DNA of 64,000 nucleotides, taken from NCBI GenBank assembly GCA_964023275.1, contig OZ029921.1, forward strand, positions 11,351,806-11,415,805, given 5' to 3'. This document shows positions 1 to 10,956 of the stretch, piece by piece (positions within the stretch are counted from its first letter, which is position 1; the number at the start of each line of letters is the position of its first letter). The notes beneath the pieces were generated by a model. It made no database searches. It saw only the letters and a program-made list of their open reading frames with translations, and was not told the origin of the DNA. A program made the position numbers and the translations under genes. The stretch comes from Norana najaformis. Taxonomy: Eukaryota; Annelida; Clitellata; Crassiclitellata; Hormogastridae.

Positions 1-239
1 AACATCGAACTGACCCATCGCATGGTTATGAAAGCACTGGACAACTGGATGTTTTGCTGACCGAAGTCACACTGACTGAATCTGAAACAAATTCAAGTTT
101 CTAGCTGGATTTAAATTTGGTTAGTCATGTCATTCTAACATTTGTAGCATTCAAAAATAAGCCAGTAAATAAAATCAAAAGGTTGATAGATTAAAAACAT
201 TTATAAAATATTTGTTATACAGTAAATGACATTCAGTGA

Positions 240-475
240 AGACTCAAATGGTCTGACCACGTGGAAAGAATGCCAATTGTACTACATGCAAGATATGAAG
301 AAAAAAAAGACCATCCATAGGCAACACAAACGAAGACATAAAAAGATTTTGACTAAAAGCGAGGGGAACACTGGACCTGACAAATGACCAAATAAAATGG
401 AGGTCATTTATTCGCACCCATTGCCGTCAAATGGCTGGCATCAGGAACTGATGATGACAATGATGAAATGTTGTT
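240..475 (+). pseudogene. RTE-like LINE 3' end, decayed
   Basis: Read on the plus strand, this segment gives a broken version of the C-terminal tail of an RTE-type non-LTR retrotransposon polymerase: a WSDHVERMP stretch (the usual 'W-GHV-RM' motif), a basic linker, then IKWRSFIRTHC, matching the usual 'W-R-L---C' end. Two or more stops interrupt it. It ends in a short ATGATGA-type run, as is common for RTE 3' tails. No other part of the element is visible here, so it is a 5'-truncated dead insertion. Confidence 0.55.
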
Positions 476-754
476 GCATGTACTTAGAAAAATCTAACAT
501 TCTAGAAAGATGCAATTGAAGAAGTTTTCTAGTGACAACAGTTAATTTGAGTAGTGGTGAAAAACATGCTAACTTCTGATCAGACTGCTAAGTGTTGTTT
601 GATATCTAAAGTTCAGAGCTTGTGCACAGCATGTTTTTTCTACATATGACACAGATTAGTGGGATAAGATAGTTAAATTATTAAGTTTAATTTTTTACTA
701 TAATGGTAAAGACCACCATAGTACACACATATGTACATAAGAATGAATGCCATG

Positions 755-1020
755 GATGCCCATGAGACCCTTGAGAGAGTCCAAGACAAGACACAAGACC
801 TGCCACGAGACCAAGACGTTTGCCTAGAAGTCTGAGACGAGACCGAGATGAGACCTTGGGTCTCTAAGACAAGGCCAAAACCTGGATCTATGGACTTCGA
901 AACAAGACTCGAGATGTCCTGCCCCAAGACAAGACCAAGATGTTGGCCAAACTGTCAGAGATTAGACTGAGACAAGATGCTAGATACACCTCGAGACCAA
1001 GATGTCAAGATCGAGACTAC
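755..1020. repeat. AAGAC/GAGAC-rich low-complexity tract
   Basis: About 260 bp built from degenerate AAGAC, GAGAC and CAAGA pentamers. The short open frames across it on both strands are products of this composition and are not treated as genes. Confidence 0.7.
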
Positions 1021-1329
1021 ATCCCTGATAAATCTGTTGTGGTATTTATAACTACTGTGCAAACAACCTACCTTCTGAAAAGAAAAATTTCTTTAAAACC
1101 CAAGAAGTTTCCCGCAAAAACATGAAATAGTATCCGAGTTCAAGGCATGATTTCCTTAAACACTGCAACTGCCATGATGTTGATCAATCAAAATTTGTTT
1201 TCAACCGAAAAATATGAAAAAATCAAATTTTATTTTTTCATTTCTACCAAAAAACTTAAACACCTAAGTTGGAACATTCAGAGATTTTAGATTTTAAAAA
1301 AGAAAAACCTAAAGCCTGCGAACCTACTT

Positions 1330-1464
1330 CTTGCACTTTTCATTCATTAAGTAAGTAAGTAAGTATATTCTTTATTAACCAATAGCTAATCGCACAATGG
1401 CTTACATGTATTTAAGAACACAAGAAAAACTTAATTTGCATACAACATCCTAATAATAAAACAT
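1330..1464 (-). mobile_element. LINE 3' terminus, distal half (split by piggyBac)
   Basis: On the minus strand this holds the last codons of a LINE polymerase (FIIRMLYAN then stop, just after the piggyBac target site), an AATAAA-type signal and a tail of ACTT repeats (TAAGTAAGTAAGTAAG on the plus strand). The other half of the same LINE is at 4513-4790. Joining the halves across one TTAA keeps the reading frame, so this is one LINE cut by a later insertion. Confidence 0.75.
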
Positions 1465-1745
1465 TTAACCCTTAGCCCATCAGAGGTGCAATTTTGCAAC
1501 ATGGGAAAACATTCCGCGCGCGCCATAGGCGCAAATTTGCGACATCGTAGGTGGGCTTACTAATACGGCTGGAAGTTAGGGAACCAGCGCTCATCCTATG
1601 TAAATAAAAGCACCGTTAGATAGGGCGATAAATTGGCTACGATTTTCCCACTGGTTGTTTGTACACACGTGGGACGGTTGCGGAGATATTTGAGACGAAA
1701 GTCGGAAATTTTATCGCGATTATTTACAACTTATTATCGATCGTA

Positions 1746-3428
1746 ATGGCGAGCAAAGACGACGTTTTGCGAGCAATTTTCAAAGATTCGGACTCGGAAG
1801 ACTTTCAGGGCTTTGATACGGCTACTTGTAGTACGATTAGTAGCGTTCATACTAGTGATTTATCGGACTTTTCCGGCGAATCAGAGGACGAAATTAGGGT
1901 TAGTAGTGCTTCATCGACCATACTAGGCTTTGATGTTGCGTCGGCCTATGACAAAAGTTGGTTGCAAAACTTTACGGAACACGTGGGCCCGCTTGTTCAC
2001 AACAATGATTCGACTGCATCTGAGATTTTTTTTCACTTCTTCTCACCCAACTTTTTGGACCATATGGTCGGCGAAACAAATCGTTTTGCCAACGAGTGCA
2101 TTGCAAGCAAAGATCTCCGACCACATGCGCGCGCCCACAAATGGATTGATGTAAGCGAGGGTGACATGCGGGCGTTTTTGACGCTTATCCTCAGCGTGGG
2201 ATTAGTCAAACTGCCCAGTTATGAAGACTACTGGACGACCGACAACATCTTGGAGATGCCTGGCCTTCGATCCATCATGACACGTAACAGGTTTGAGTTG
2301 ATTCTGACATATTTTCACCTCAACAACAATGCCAACTCCTTGCCTTCTGACAACCCGGCCTATGACCGTCTGTACAAAGTCAGACCTGTGCTCACTCACC
2401 TCAATACCACCTGGAAATCTGCATACCATCCAAATTGTGAAGTAAGCGTGGATGAAAGTGTGGTTGCTTTCAAAGGTCGCACAAATATGAGCGTGTATAA
2501 ACCAAACAAGCCACATAAATGGGGCCTAAACGCATGGGCTTAGTCAGATGCAAGTACCGGTTATATGTGGAACTTAGAAATGTACACTGGTCGGAAGCCG
2601 GAGGTGGAAGTTGGCATGACAAAGAAGGTCGTTCTTAGCTTGTGCCAGCCCTTGTATAACACAGGACACCATGTGTACATGGACAACTACTTCAGCTCAC
2701 CATCTCTGTTTCTTGAGCTGAAAACTAACCAACTGTGTGCTTGTGGAACACTGCGGACAAATCGAATGGGAGTGCCAGAAAAGATCAAGAAAACCAAGTT
2801 GAAGAAAGAAGGTCCTGCTGTGGTAGAGAGAGATGGCGATGGTCTTCTTTACATATCTTGGTTTGACAGGAAGCAAGTGAACCTAATTTCATCTATTCAC
2901 AATACTCTAATGTTTCGAAAAACTGCCCGCACGAAATCCACAACTGATCACAAGCGTGAAGTTGACAAGCCGGCTGCAATAGAATTGTACAGTCGTTACA
3001 TGCAAGGTGTTGACCACTCTGATCACCTCCTTTGGTACAGTTTGAGCAGGCATCGACAGCAGAAGTGGTGGAAGAAGTTCTTTGTGTACCTTCTGGAGGT
3101 GTCTGTGGTTAACGCCAGCATCATACATCGTCAATTACACCCAGGTCAAAAGTTTGATCCAACAAAATTTCGTATGAATATTGTACGAGGGCTTCTCGCT
3201 ACCTACGTGCGACCAGTTGCCCGAGTTGGTCGCAGGTCATCCCAGCCACCACCAAGTCGACTGATCGAAAGACATTTTTTGGCAAACATCACCAGCACTA
3301 CCTCTGGTGGAAAATCCTCACGCCCGGATTGTGTGGTCTGTTCAGATCGGAATGTAAAGCGACACCAGACTCAGACTAGTTGCAAACAATGTGCATTACC
3401 AATGTGTGCAGAGCCACCAAATATTTGA
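1746..3428 (+). pseudogene. piggyBac transposase, one in-frame stop
   Basis: This is a DDE/D-superfamily transposase that cuts and pastes at TTAA. The ATG at 1746 is preferred over one at 1659 because it is followed by MASKDDVLRAIF and an acidic D/S/E stretch, the usual piggyBac N-terminus. The three catalytic aspartates are visible in SVDESVVAFKG, YMDNYFSS and GVDHSDHL. The C-terminus has the cysteine-rich zinc-binding domain (CVVC, then H and further C residues). A single TAG at 2541-2543 breaks the frame; the frame resumes directly (no shift) and runs to 3428. Length without the stop would be about 560 residues, normal for the family. The stop makes it inactive unless read through. Confidence 0.88.
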
Positions 3429-3562
3429 AAAGGAAACGTCGGCCTGTTTGCCTCTGTGTGTGCCTGGCTTGTTGTAATCTTGTTGTTGCCAAGCATGTTG
3501 CAATATTTATTATGTTGTGGTTGTACTGCTGTGCATGTGTTTGGGAGGTGGTGGGGTGGATA

Positions 3563-4440
3563 GGCAACAATGAGTTCCCACAAAATTTTCATATTAAAAA
3601 CTAGATGGATGGATAGAAAATAAAATGCTAAAGAATGATGTAAAAAATGATCAAGATCTGATAAGTTACAAAATTCTTATGGTGCAGACGGTTTCATATA
3701 TTTCCTTAGATTTTTACGACTACGGTCTACATGCTAAAAATATTGTATCTTTTTCATTTATGAAAAAATTTTCAAAATTTCTTTCGGGTTTTACCTGGTA
3801 TTAATTTCTGCACAGTTTATGTGGTGACATTTGATATGTTGTCACTGAAAATATTTTTCAGTGGGGGCTTGGACATGAAAAAAGTAAAAAAATTGGGGTG
3901 GGGTAGAGTTTGGGGCAACTATGAGTACCCCCAAATTTGTGTATCAAAAACTAGACAGATGGATAGAAAGGGGAGATAAAATGCTAAAGAATGATATAAA
4001 CCTAAAGTCTGTATGTCAAAAAATGATCAAGATCTGACAAGTTACAAATTTCTTACTTTTCAGACGTTTTCTTATATTTTCCTCGATTTTAACGACTACG
4101 GTCTACATGCTAAAAATATTGTATCTTTTTCATTTATGAAAATATTTTAAAAATTTCTTTTGGCTTTTGCCTGGTATTAATTTCTGCACAGTTTATGTGC
4201 TGACATTTGATATATTGTCACTGGAAATATTTTTCTGTAGGGGCTTGGACATGAAAAAAGTAAAAAAAATTGGGGTGGGGTAGAGTTTGGTTCAACTATG
4301 AGTACCCCCAAAATTTTTGTATCGAAAACTAGACAGATGGACAGAAAGAGGAGATAAAATGCTAAAGAATGATGTTAACCTCATGTCTGTAGGTCAAGGA
4401 CTGGCTGAGATATCACAAGTTGAAAACTATTTTAATTATA
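3563..4440. repeat. Tandem duplication in piggyBac 3' non-coding part
   Basis: A segment of about 350-377 bp beginning near GGCAAC(A/T)ATGAG recurs at 3563, 3914 and (partly) 4291. Each unit contains the ACTAGA(C/T)(A/G)GATGGA block and the AACGACTACGGTCTACATGC-type block. A related single-unit version occurs at 41370-41650. Confidence 0.8.
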
Positions 4441-4512
4441 GGGCGTTTTACCCAAAAATATCTGGCGGAGGCCAGAATAAGGCCTAAAAATATCTGGCGG
4501 GCAAAGGGTTAA

Positions 4513-4790
4513 GCGTTAAATTATCAGCGGGAGGAATAATACGATCATGGGTGTGGGGCCGTAGGGAATAACTGAAGGTTTTAACTGGCGGGAGTAGCTG
4601 ATGTAAGACATGCTTTGGGTTGTTCAAGATTGCTTTAAAGAGACGAGCATCAGTTATGCCACAGAGACGAGCATCAGTTATGCCACAGAGTTCATTGAAC
4701 GTTGGGGAGTCCCCAGGAAGATAGTGAAGACGCACACGTCTCCGCAATCAAAGCCTGGAGTCGAGCCTTAGCCTGAGCCCCAGCATAGCC
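4513..4790 (-). pseudogene. LINE polymerase C-terminal tail, proximal half
   Basis: The minus strand encodes a tail containing HVLHQLLPPVK, YSLRPHTHDR and PPADNLTL. This is the conserved C-terminal end of a class of invertebrate LINE polymerases, and it continues in frame into the piece at 1330-1464. A 24 bp tandem duplication (4641-4664 and 4665-4688) repeats the residues CGITDARL. The upstream part of the LINE is missing (5' truncation near 4790). Confidence 0.65.
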
Positions 4791-4799
4791 CCACCATAC

Positions 4800-5235
4800 T
4801 GGATAGTTAGCATTTCATAATAAAAGTATCGGCATTACCGACATATTTGTCTATTAACATAAGCTCACATCAGCTGCAAATACTGTAATATTTATCATTA
4901 CTTCATTATATTAATATGATTGTGGTGATGAATAACATATTATACAATAAAATGATTTACAATGACAGTACGTTTGTAACTGTACTACAGAAGTTCAATC
5001 ATTTCTTGGAAATATCTGCCTATGTGCACTTCCAGAATTTGTGTAAACATACATGGCAATATAAATAAAGTTGGACAGACCATTTTGAAGTTATGTTGAA
5101 TTTTTGTAAATTCACAGAAAATTCCTGGGTCAGTTTTTGATGACAAGAACAGGTGCATTTTGACTACTTGTGCCCAACACTAACAGAGGTTGAAAGCATT
5201 GGAAGCTGTTTGAAATGGATGCTGTGGCTCAGCAG
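4800..5235. other. No recognisable feature
   Basis: AT-rich sequence without a convincing reading frame, repeat or RNA gene. Confidence 0.5.
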
Positions 5236-5239
5236 AAGA

Positions 5240-6160
5240 AGGCAGATCTTGGGACTAGCACCTAGCTGAAAAGGTGTGCTCAGTGAGATCCAATATGGCT
5301 CTGTCTTGGGTCTTCTCTTGTTTATAGTTTTTAAATCAAAACTGACCAAAGTGTTCAAAACCAAATTCTGAACTTTGCCGCCAATACAAAGCTACACAGA
5401 AAAATTCTGCCAATGGAAGATGTTGTCAGCTTGCAGAAATATCTAAATAACCTGCTCACATGGTCAGAAGAATAGATGCTGTTTAATATCAATAACTGTA
5501 AGGCAATAAATGTGGGATACAATAATCCTAAGGTAGGGATATGACAAATGGAATGCCTTTATCGTGGCAGAACAGGAAAAAGGCATGGTTGTTCTTGTGG
5601 TCAGCAACTTTAAAGACAGACTACAATGTCACCATGAAAAATGCAAACACGACATTGGGAATGATTAAATGTACTATTTTTACATGAAGCAGAGAATTCA
5701 TACTGAAACAGTACAAGGCGCAAGTTCATTGATATTTTGAATATTGCATTCAGACCTGAAGGTCACCTCTATTGAAGGACATTTGATTAATCGAACAGAA
5801 GCAAAGAAGGGCAACAAAGATGACTGATGTAATTTGGATTCATGTTCTATGAGGAGAGACTCAAGGAACTGAGACTCAAAGCACACAAATATGAATGATG
5901 AAAAGTGACATTGTAAAAACCTTCAAACCATTCAAAGACATTGATCATGTGGACCCACACAAGTTCTTCGTTCTTCACAGTTGACCACAGACAGTGCAGA
6001 GGTCATCAGCTGAAGCTTCATAAGAAACAATTTAGACTGGATGTGAGAAAGCATTTTTTAACAGAGTTGTGGACAATTTAAATGGTCTCAGTGTAGCTAC
6101 AGAGGCATATGTCTCTCTGGTGTTTGAGTCTAGCAATCAAGTCACAGTATTAGGACAGTA
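5240..6160 (+). pseudogene. CR1/Rex-like LINE reverse transcriptase, decayed
   Basis: Reading across frames gives the order expected for the second half of a LINE reverse transcriptase: a damaged 'GSVLG-LLF' box near 5310, remains of the catalytic region near 5380-5400, the thumb with VGYNNP-like and NANTTLGMIK-like residues (5510-5670), then SYEERLKELRL (about 5850), DHVDPHKFF (about 5945) and a RGH-LKLHKKQFRLDVRKHFF block (about 6000-6060). Many stops and frameshifts separate the blocks, so it is an old inactive copy. Both ends are missing. Confidence 0.7.
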
Positions 6161-6447
6161 GGTTATACTAGTCCTCCTCCCACTCATGCTACCCCACAAA
6201 GTGGTATTACTAAATTACTAAAATCAGGTACAGTCTGATGAGATTTGGTAACAGTCCCCAAATTGGGACCCATGCCCAAGTATTCCGACGTGGTGATGTC
6301 GGGCCGCGAATCTTACTTCTACTTTGATTGCAAACAAGATTTCCAACTGACAGACATGTCATATTAGGCAATGGATGGAATACTTGTTGCACTGGATGTT
6401 TTAAAGGTCTTCAAACAGCACTATTTTGCTTACAATGGTAATTTGTT

Positions 6448-6855
6448 ACACCACTGGCCAGGATATCTACACTGGTTAATGCGTACGTCAAGGCACCTCT
6501 GAGCATGAGCTTGAGGATGCCGGTTCGCGTCCCAGTCATGGCTTAATTCAGAGATTTTAATCTCTGAATAGCAAGAGGACTTTAAACAGCGTGGCACGCA
6601 TTCAAACGGACAACGGCGGTGAAGGATCTCACTCAATTAATTACTTGATAAATTAGCAGTGTCATAATCGTAATCGTAATCTCAAGATTTCTACAGCACC
6701 CAATGAGATTTTAATCTCTGAACAGCAAGGGGACTTTAAACAGCGTGGCACGCATTCAAACGGACAATGGTGGTGAAGGATCTCACTCAATTAATTACTT
6801 GATAAATTAGCAGTGTCATAATCGTAATCTCAAGATTTCTACAGCACCCAGTGAA
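6448..6855 (+). mobile_element. tRNA-like SINE with duplicated tail
   Basis: The head (about 6448-6546) carries A-box-like CTGGTTAATGCGTA and B-box-like GGTTCGCGTCCC promoter elements, and GCCA/TGGC ends that can pair as in a tRNA acceptor. The tail unit, starting at GAGATTTTAATCTCTGA, occurs twice in tandem (6551-6704 and 6705-6852, about 150 bp each, only a few mismatches). Each unit contains an ATCGTA repeat. Internal RNA polymerase III promoter function is inferred from the boxes only. Confidence 0.6.
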
Positions 6856-6857
6856 AG

Positions 6858-7335
6858 TTAAGCTTAAAATACCTGAAAGAATAGAGTACAAAGTCCTATC
6901 ACTTACCTGTAACACATTTCAATCATCCCAACCCTCCTATCTTCGCCAGTTATTTACAATCCAACCACTCCGTTCAACCCTCTCCTTTTCTGCCCTAACA
7001 CTTCTCTGCCCTCCCGTCACCTCACCCTTCAAATTTGGAAATCGCTCCATAGCCATAGCTGTTCTACCCCTCTGGAAAAAACCTCCTGCCAGAATTAAGG
7101 CAATTATCTGATCCATCTTAAGAACTCACCATCACTTCAGCCCTTGCAATCTCTGCACATGTCTTCCACTCAAATCTTAAAACACTCCTGTTTCGCAGAT
7201 CTTATCTTGATTCCTCTTCCTCTTCTTCCCTTTAACTATCCCGCAGATCCAATTCCAAACACCACACACCGTAGCCGCCTGCCTGCCTGCCTCTTGGATC
7301 TTGACCTTAAACCGAACCCACCTTGCCTGTCGATT
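6858..7335 (+). pseudogene. L2/CR1-like LINE polymerase C-terminus
   Basis: The plus strand reads LKIPERIEYKVLSLTC, SQPSYLRQLF, RSTLSF and VLPLWKKPPARIK, the standard 'LHWLPV-ERI-YK', 'P-YL--L', 'LRS' and 'LWN-LP--IR' blocks at the end of L2/CR1-type polymerases. A stop near 7110 and a frame change precede the final 'LKT-LF' block (about 7170-7215). It is an inactive 5'-truncated copy. Confidence 0.65.
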
Positions 7336-7344
7336 TTGTTTTGA

Positions 7345-8096
<752 letters not shown>

Positions 8097-8445
8097 GAAG
8101 AGGAGGGAGTTGGAGGTGCAGGATGTTCGTCCGATCCGCACCGGAAGACCTCGCGGTCCATCGAAGAAACGCAGGCAGAACGTTCTACACTTACGCAATT
8201 TTGACATTTACGGCACATTCTTGGCGCCAGATTTAAGCGAAGACTGGCAATTCCAGAGAACAATCACCAGCTGGAAGACAGCCTCAATTCAGCGTGACTT
8301 ACATTCTACCACAGACCATGCTTCTTCGCTTCCTTGTCATTTTCCCTTGCCTTCTGCCTGACCGAGAACAGGTGTCTCTGTGTGACCTCCCATCGATGGA
8401 AGAAGAAGCGATTGACTTCATTCATGACGAAGCATTAGCAAAGGT

Positions 8446-8672
8446 TGTAACGGTATCGACCTTTATGAACGCAACACCTTGACTGCGGTTATGATCATAT
8501 ATTATTATCTACACTAATAGGATCATTACAGAAGTGTGTGTTCTCTATCAGTAGTGTTCATGAGTCCGAGCTTTTCGTAACTGCCGCGCTGGGCACCCTA
8601 AGTGTCTGTCAGTTCACGCACGCTGCAACCCCTAACTTCTATTGGTCGGCGCCGTGAGCCAATCATGTCACA
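8446..8672 (-). repeat. 3' LTR of gypsy element
   Basis: The left copy of the 227 bp LTR runs from TGTAACGG to TGTCACA on the plus strand; in element orientation it starts TGTGACATG. It is flanked outside by AAGGT and inside by the polypurine tract. Confidence 0.93.
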
Positions 8673-8686
8673 TCCTTCTTTTCTTA
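8673..8686 (-). other. Polypurine tract (plus-strand DNA primer)
   Basis: On the minus strand a purine run (AAGAAAAGAAGGA) directly abuts the start of the 3' LTR, the position and composition of the plus-strand primer in LTR elements. Confidence 0.8.
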
Positions 8687-8862
8687 CAGCAAATGATTCT
8701 ATAAGCGTTCAAATCTACTGAAAGCCTAATCTAATCTAATCTACTACTCTCATAAAAGTCCCTGGTGTTCCGTTCTTTCAGTCTCTATAACAAAAGTCCA
8801 TTGCGTTCTGTTCTATCAGTCCCTATACCGAGCTGGCTTTATAACATGACGGCCCGATCGCG

Positions 8863-10035
8863 TCACGGTTGCTGTATTTGCAGATGGTGTGGAGACTGAT
8901 TCCGGGTTAGTCCTTTGTGCGGTTGCTTGTGTTGGTGGCGGTATCGATCATGTCTCTTCTCCCATGTCTCTTCTCCCATTACCCCATCGTCTTCATCGTC
9001 CTCCGCTGAGAACCGAACGTGTTTTGAGTTTCGACGGCGGGTCGATACGTCTTCCAGAATGACCTCGTACGACCGATGCGGTAGTGTACGTTCGACCTAT
9101 CCCTTCCGCCACTCCGATTGGTCGTCCAATTTCACTCTAACTGTTTGTCCGACCTCCAGCTGTGGACGATCTTTTGCGTGTACGTTGTAATAGCGTGCTT
9201 GTCGGTCTTTCGGTTGTTGTAGTGACTGTCGCACAGTGCTTGAATCTGGCGTAGCTTGGAGGTCATGAGTCGAGGGCATATTTGTGCGCGATCTTCGGCC
9301 AAAGAGAATCTGCACCGGCGATAGTACCAATTGTTCCGAAGGAGCATTACGCCACGCTAATAACGCTAAGAATGGATCGCTCTGGGACTCAATAGCCTTG
9401 GTCATTAGCGCTTGGCTGTTTTAACGCAGTTATCGATTCCTCCGTTTGACTGGGGATAACGAGGTGACGATGTAGAGTGCTTAAAATCATACAGTTCCGC
9501 AAATCTTTTAAATTCGGCCGCATGAAATGGACTATTGTCGCTAAATAATTCTTCTGGGAGTCCGTGCCTCGCAAACTGTTGCTTCAGGCAATAGATTATG
9601 TCCGTAATTCGCTTTGAAGGCAGTCTATCCACTTCAAAGTATCCACTTAGATAGTCGCCAAGTATTAAGTAGTTCTGATCATGAAATATGAATATATCAA
9701 CGCCTACCTTTTGCCATGGCCGCATGGGTGGGGGATGAGATTTCAATGTTTCTTTCTGAGTGGCCTGTTGATATCTTTCGCAAATCGCGCATTGGCTTAC
9801 CAAGGCTTTGATGTCTTTGGAAAGACCGGTGTAGAATTTAGCCTCGCGAGCCCTGCGTAAACAACCATTAACGCCAATGTGGGAGGAATGCAGACGCTCC
9901 AGTAAGAAAGGGCGGACGGAGCGGGGTAACATTACCCTCTGGCCTTTATAGATAAGGTCGTCACTCACGACTAATTCGTCCACTACCGTAAAGTATTCAC
10001 GGATGCTGACCGGTACCTCTGCTGCGGTCAAAAGC
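8863..10035 (-). pseudogene. gypsy integrase domain
   Basis: This part of Pol inserts the DNA copy. In the 10031-9405 frame an HH-CC zinc-binding module ends in CAICERYQ (Cys about residues 81 and 84). The catalytic core shows D112 (KVGVDIF) and D165 (LFSDNSPF); the third acidic position in SNGGIDNCVK is Asp about residue 200, where Glu is usual. The C-terminal part continues in another frame at 9405-9097 (LALLAWRNAPSEQ, ILFGRRSRTNMP), meets a stop at 9097, and then resumes to about 8863. Frame changes lie near 10035 and 9405. It is inactive as it stands. Confidence 0.88.
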
Positions 10036-10867
10036 CATCCAGCTGCTTTTGGCGTTTCAGCGCGCTATACTGTTCGTCTGCCTGGGCGGCTTCTCTGGTC
10101 TTTTTGATCGTGCTCTCTGAAGCGACCATCTTCAGTTCTTGATGCTGTTCGTCATCAGATAGCGTCGCCAGTTCCTCCAGAAAGCGATCCGATCCATCTG
10201 GTTTATGCATCAAATATGCTCTGGACAGTGTGTCTGGTATAACCAGCTTTGACCCTGGTGTATAGACCAGATCAAAGTTATAAGCCTGCAGTCGTACAAG
10301 CATCCTCTGCAGTCGCTTTGGCGCTGATGTCAGTGCCTTCGTTACGATGGCGATCAGAGGCTTATGATCAGTCTCAACTGTAATGCGTTTACCTTATACA
10401 TACGTATGAAATCTATGCAGCGTAAAGACAATCGCAAGCAATTCTTTCTCAATTTGAGCGTATGCATTCGTCTCAGTTTTGCTCATGGCCCGAGATGCAT
10501 ACTCCACAGGTTTCCCATTCTGTAATAGAACAGCCCCTAGCCCAAACTGTGACGCATCGGCTTGCACGACTATTGGCTGATCGACATCGTAATATTGCAG
10601 TACTGGTGCTGTTGACAGTAAATCCTTCAACCTTTCAAAAGCCACTACATGCATGTTGTCGTCCCAACGAAATTCAATATCTTAAGGCAAAAGTTCCCGA
10701 ATTTTCGCAGTCAGTTCGCTAAAATTAGGACAGAATTTTGCGAGATATGTAGACATGCCAATTAATCGTAGAATACCTGCACGATCTGTAGGTGGCGGCA
10801 TCTGGCGAATGGCTTCGATCTTTTTCGGGTCGGGTTTTAACCCGTTGGCTGTTACTTCATGACCCAT
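10028..10867 (-). pseudogene. gypsy RT connection and RNase H
   Basis: The 10867-10682 frame carries GHEVTANGLKPDPKK and LGMSTYLAKFCPN-like residues (here IGMSTYLAKFCPN), the end of the reverse transcriptase. A frame change follows. The 10654-10394 frame has the RNase H core: VVQADASQFGLGAVL (catalytic Asp) and IEKELLAIVF (catalytic Glu). A nonsense codon near 10394 interrupts it; the same frame continues with TDHKPL (next catalytic Asp), then YTPGSKLVIPDTLSR. The order matches Ty3/gypsy Pol. Confidence 0.88.
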
Positions 10868-10956
10868 TGAATGTCGTGGTAGGGCGATTAAGTTGTAGTT
10901 TGTCCTTGTCGAGTTTGATTCCCATTTGTCGGCATCGTTCGAGCAGAGCAGTAAGA

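Larger units (their letters stand above)
1469..4508 (+). mobile_element. piggyBac-family DNA transposon, full length
   Basis: The element is 3,040 bp and flanked by a TTAA duplication (1465-1468 and 4509-4512). Its ends begin CCCTTAGCCC and, on the other strand, CCCTTTGCCC, the terminal motif typical of piggyBac elements. Subterminal direct repeats are seen at both ends: a GCAA(A)TTTTGC-like pair on the left, and AAAAATATCTGGCGG twice on the right (about 4453-4468 and 4486-4500). It carries one transposase gene and a long 3' non-coding part made of a tandem duplication. It sits inside a LINE 3' end. Confidence 0.9.

Noticed and set aside
6448..6546. A functional tRNA gene
   Set aside because: A- and B-box-like motifs are present, but no full cloverleaf could be folded and the sequence continues into a SINE-like repeated tail.
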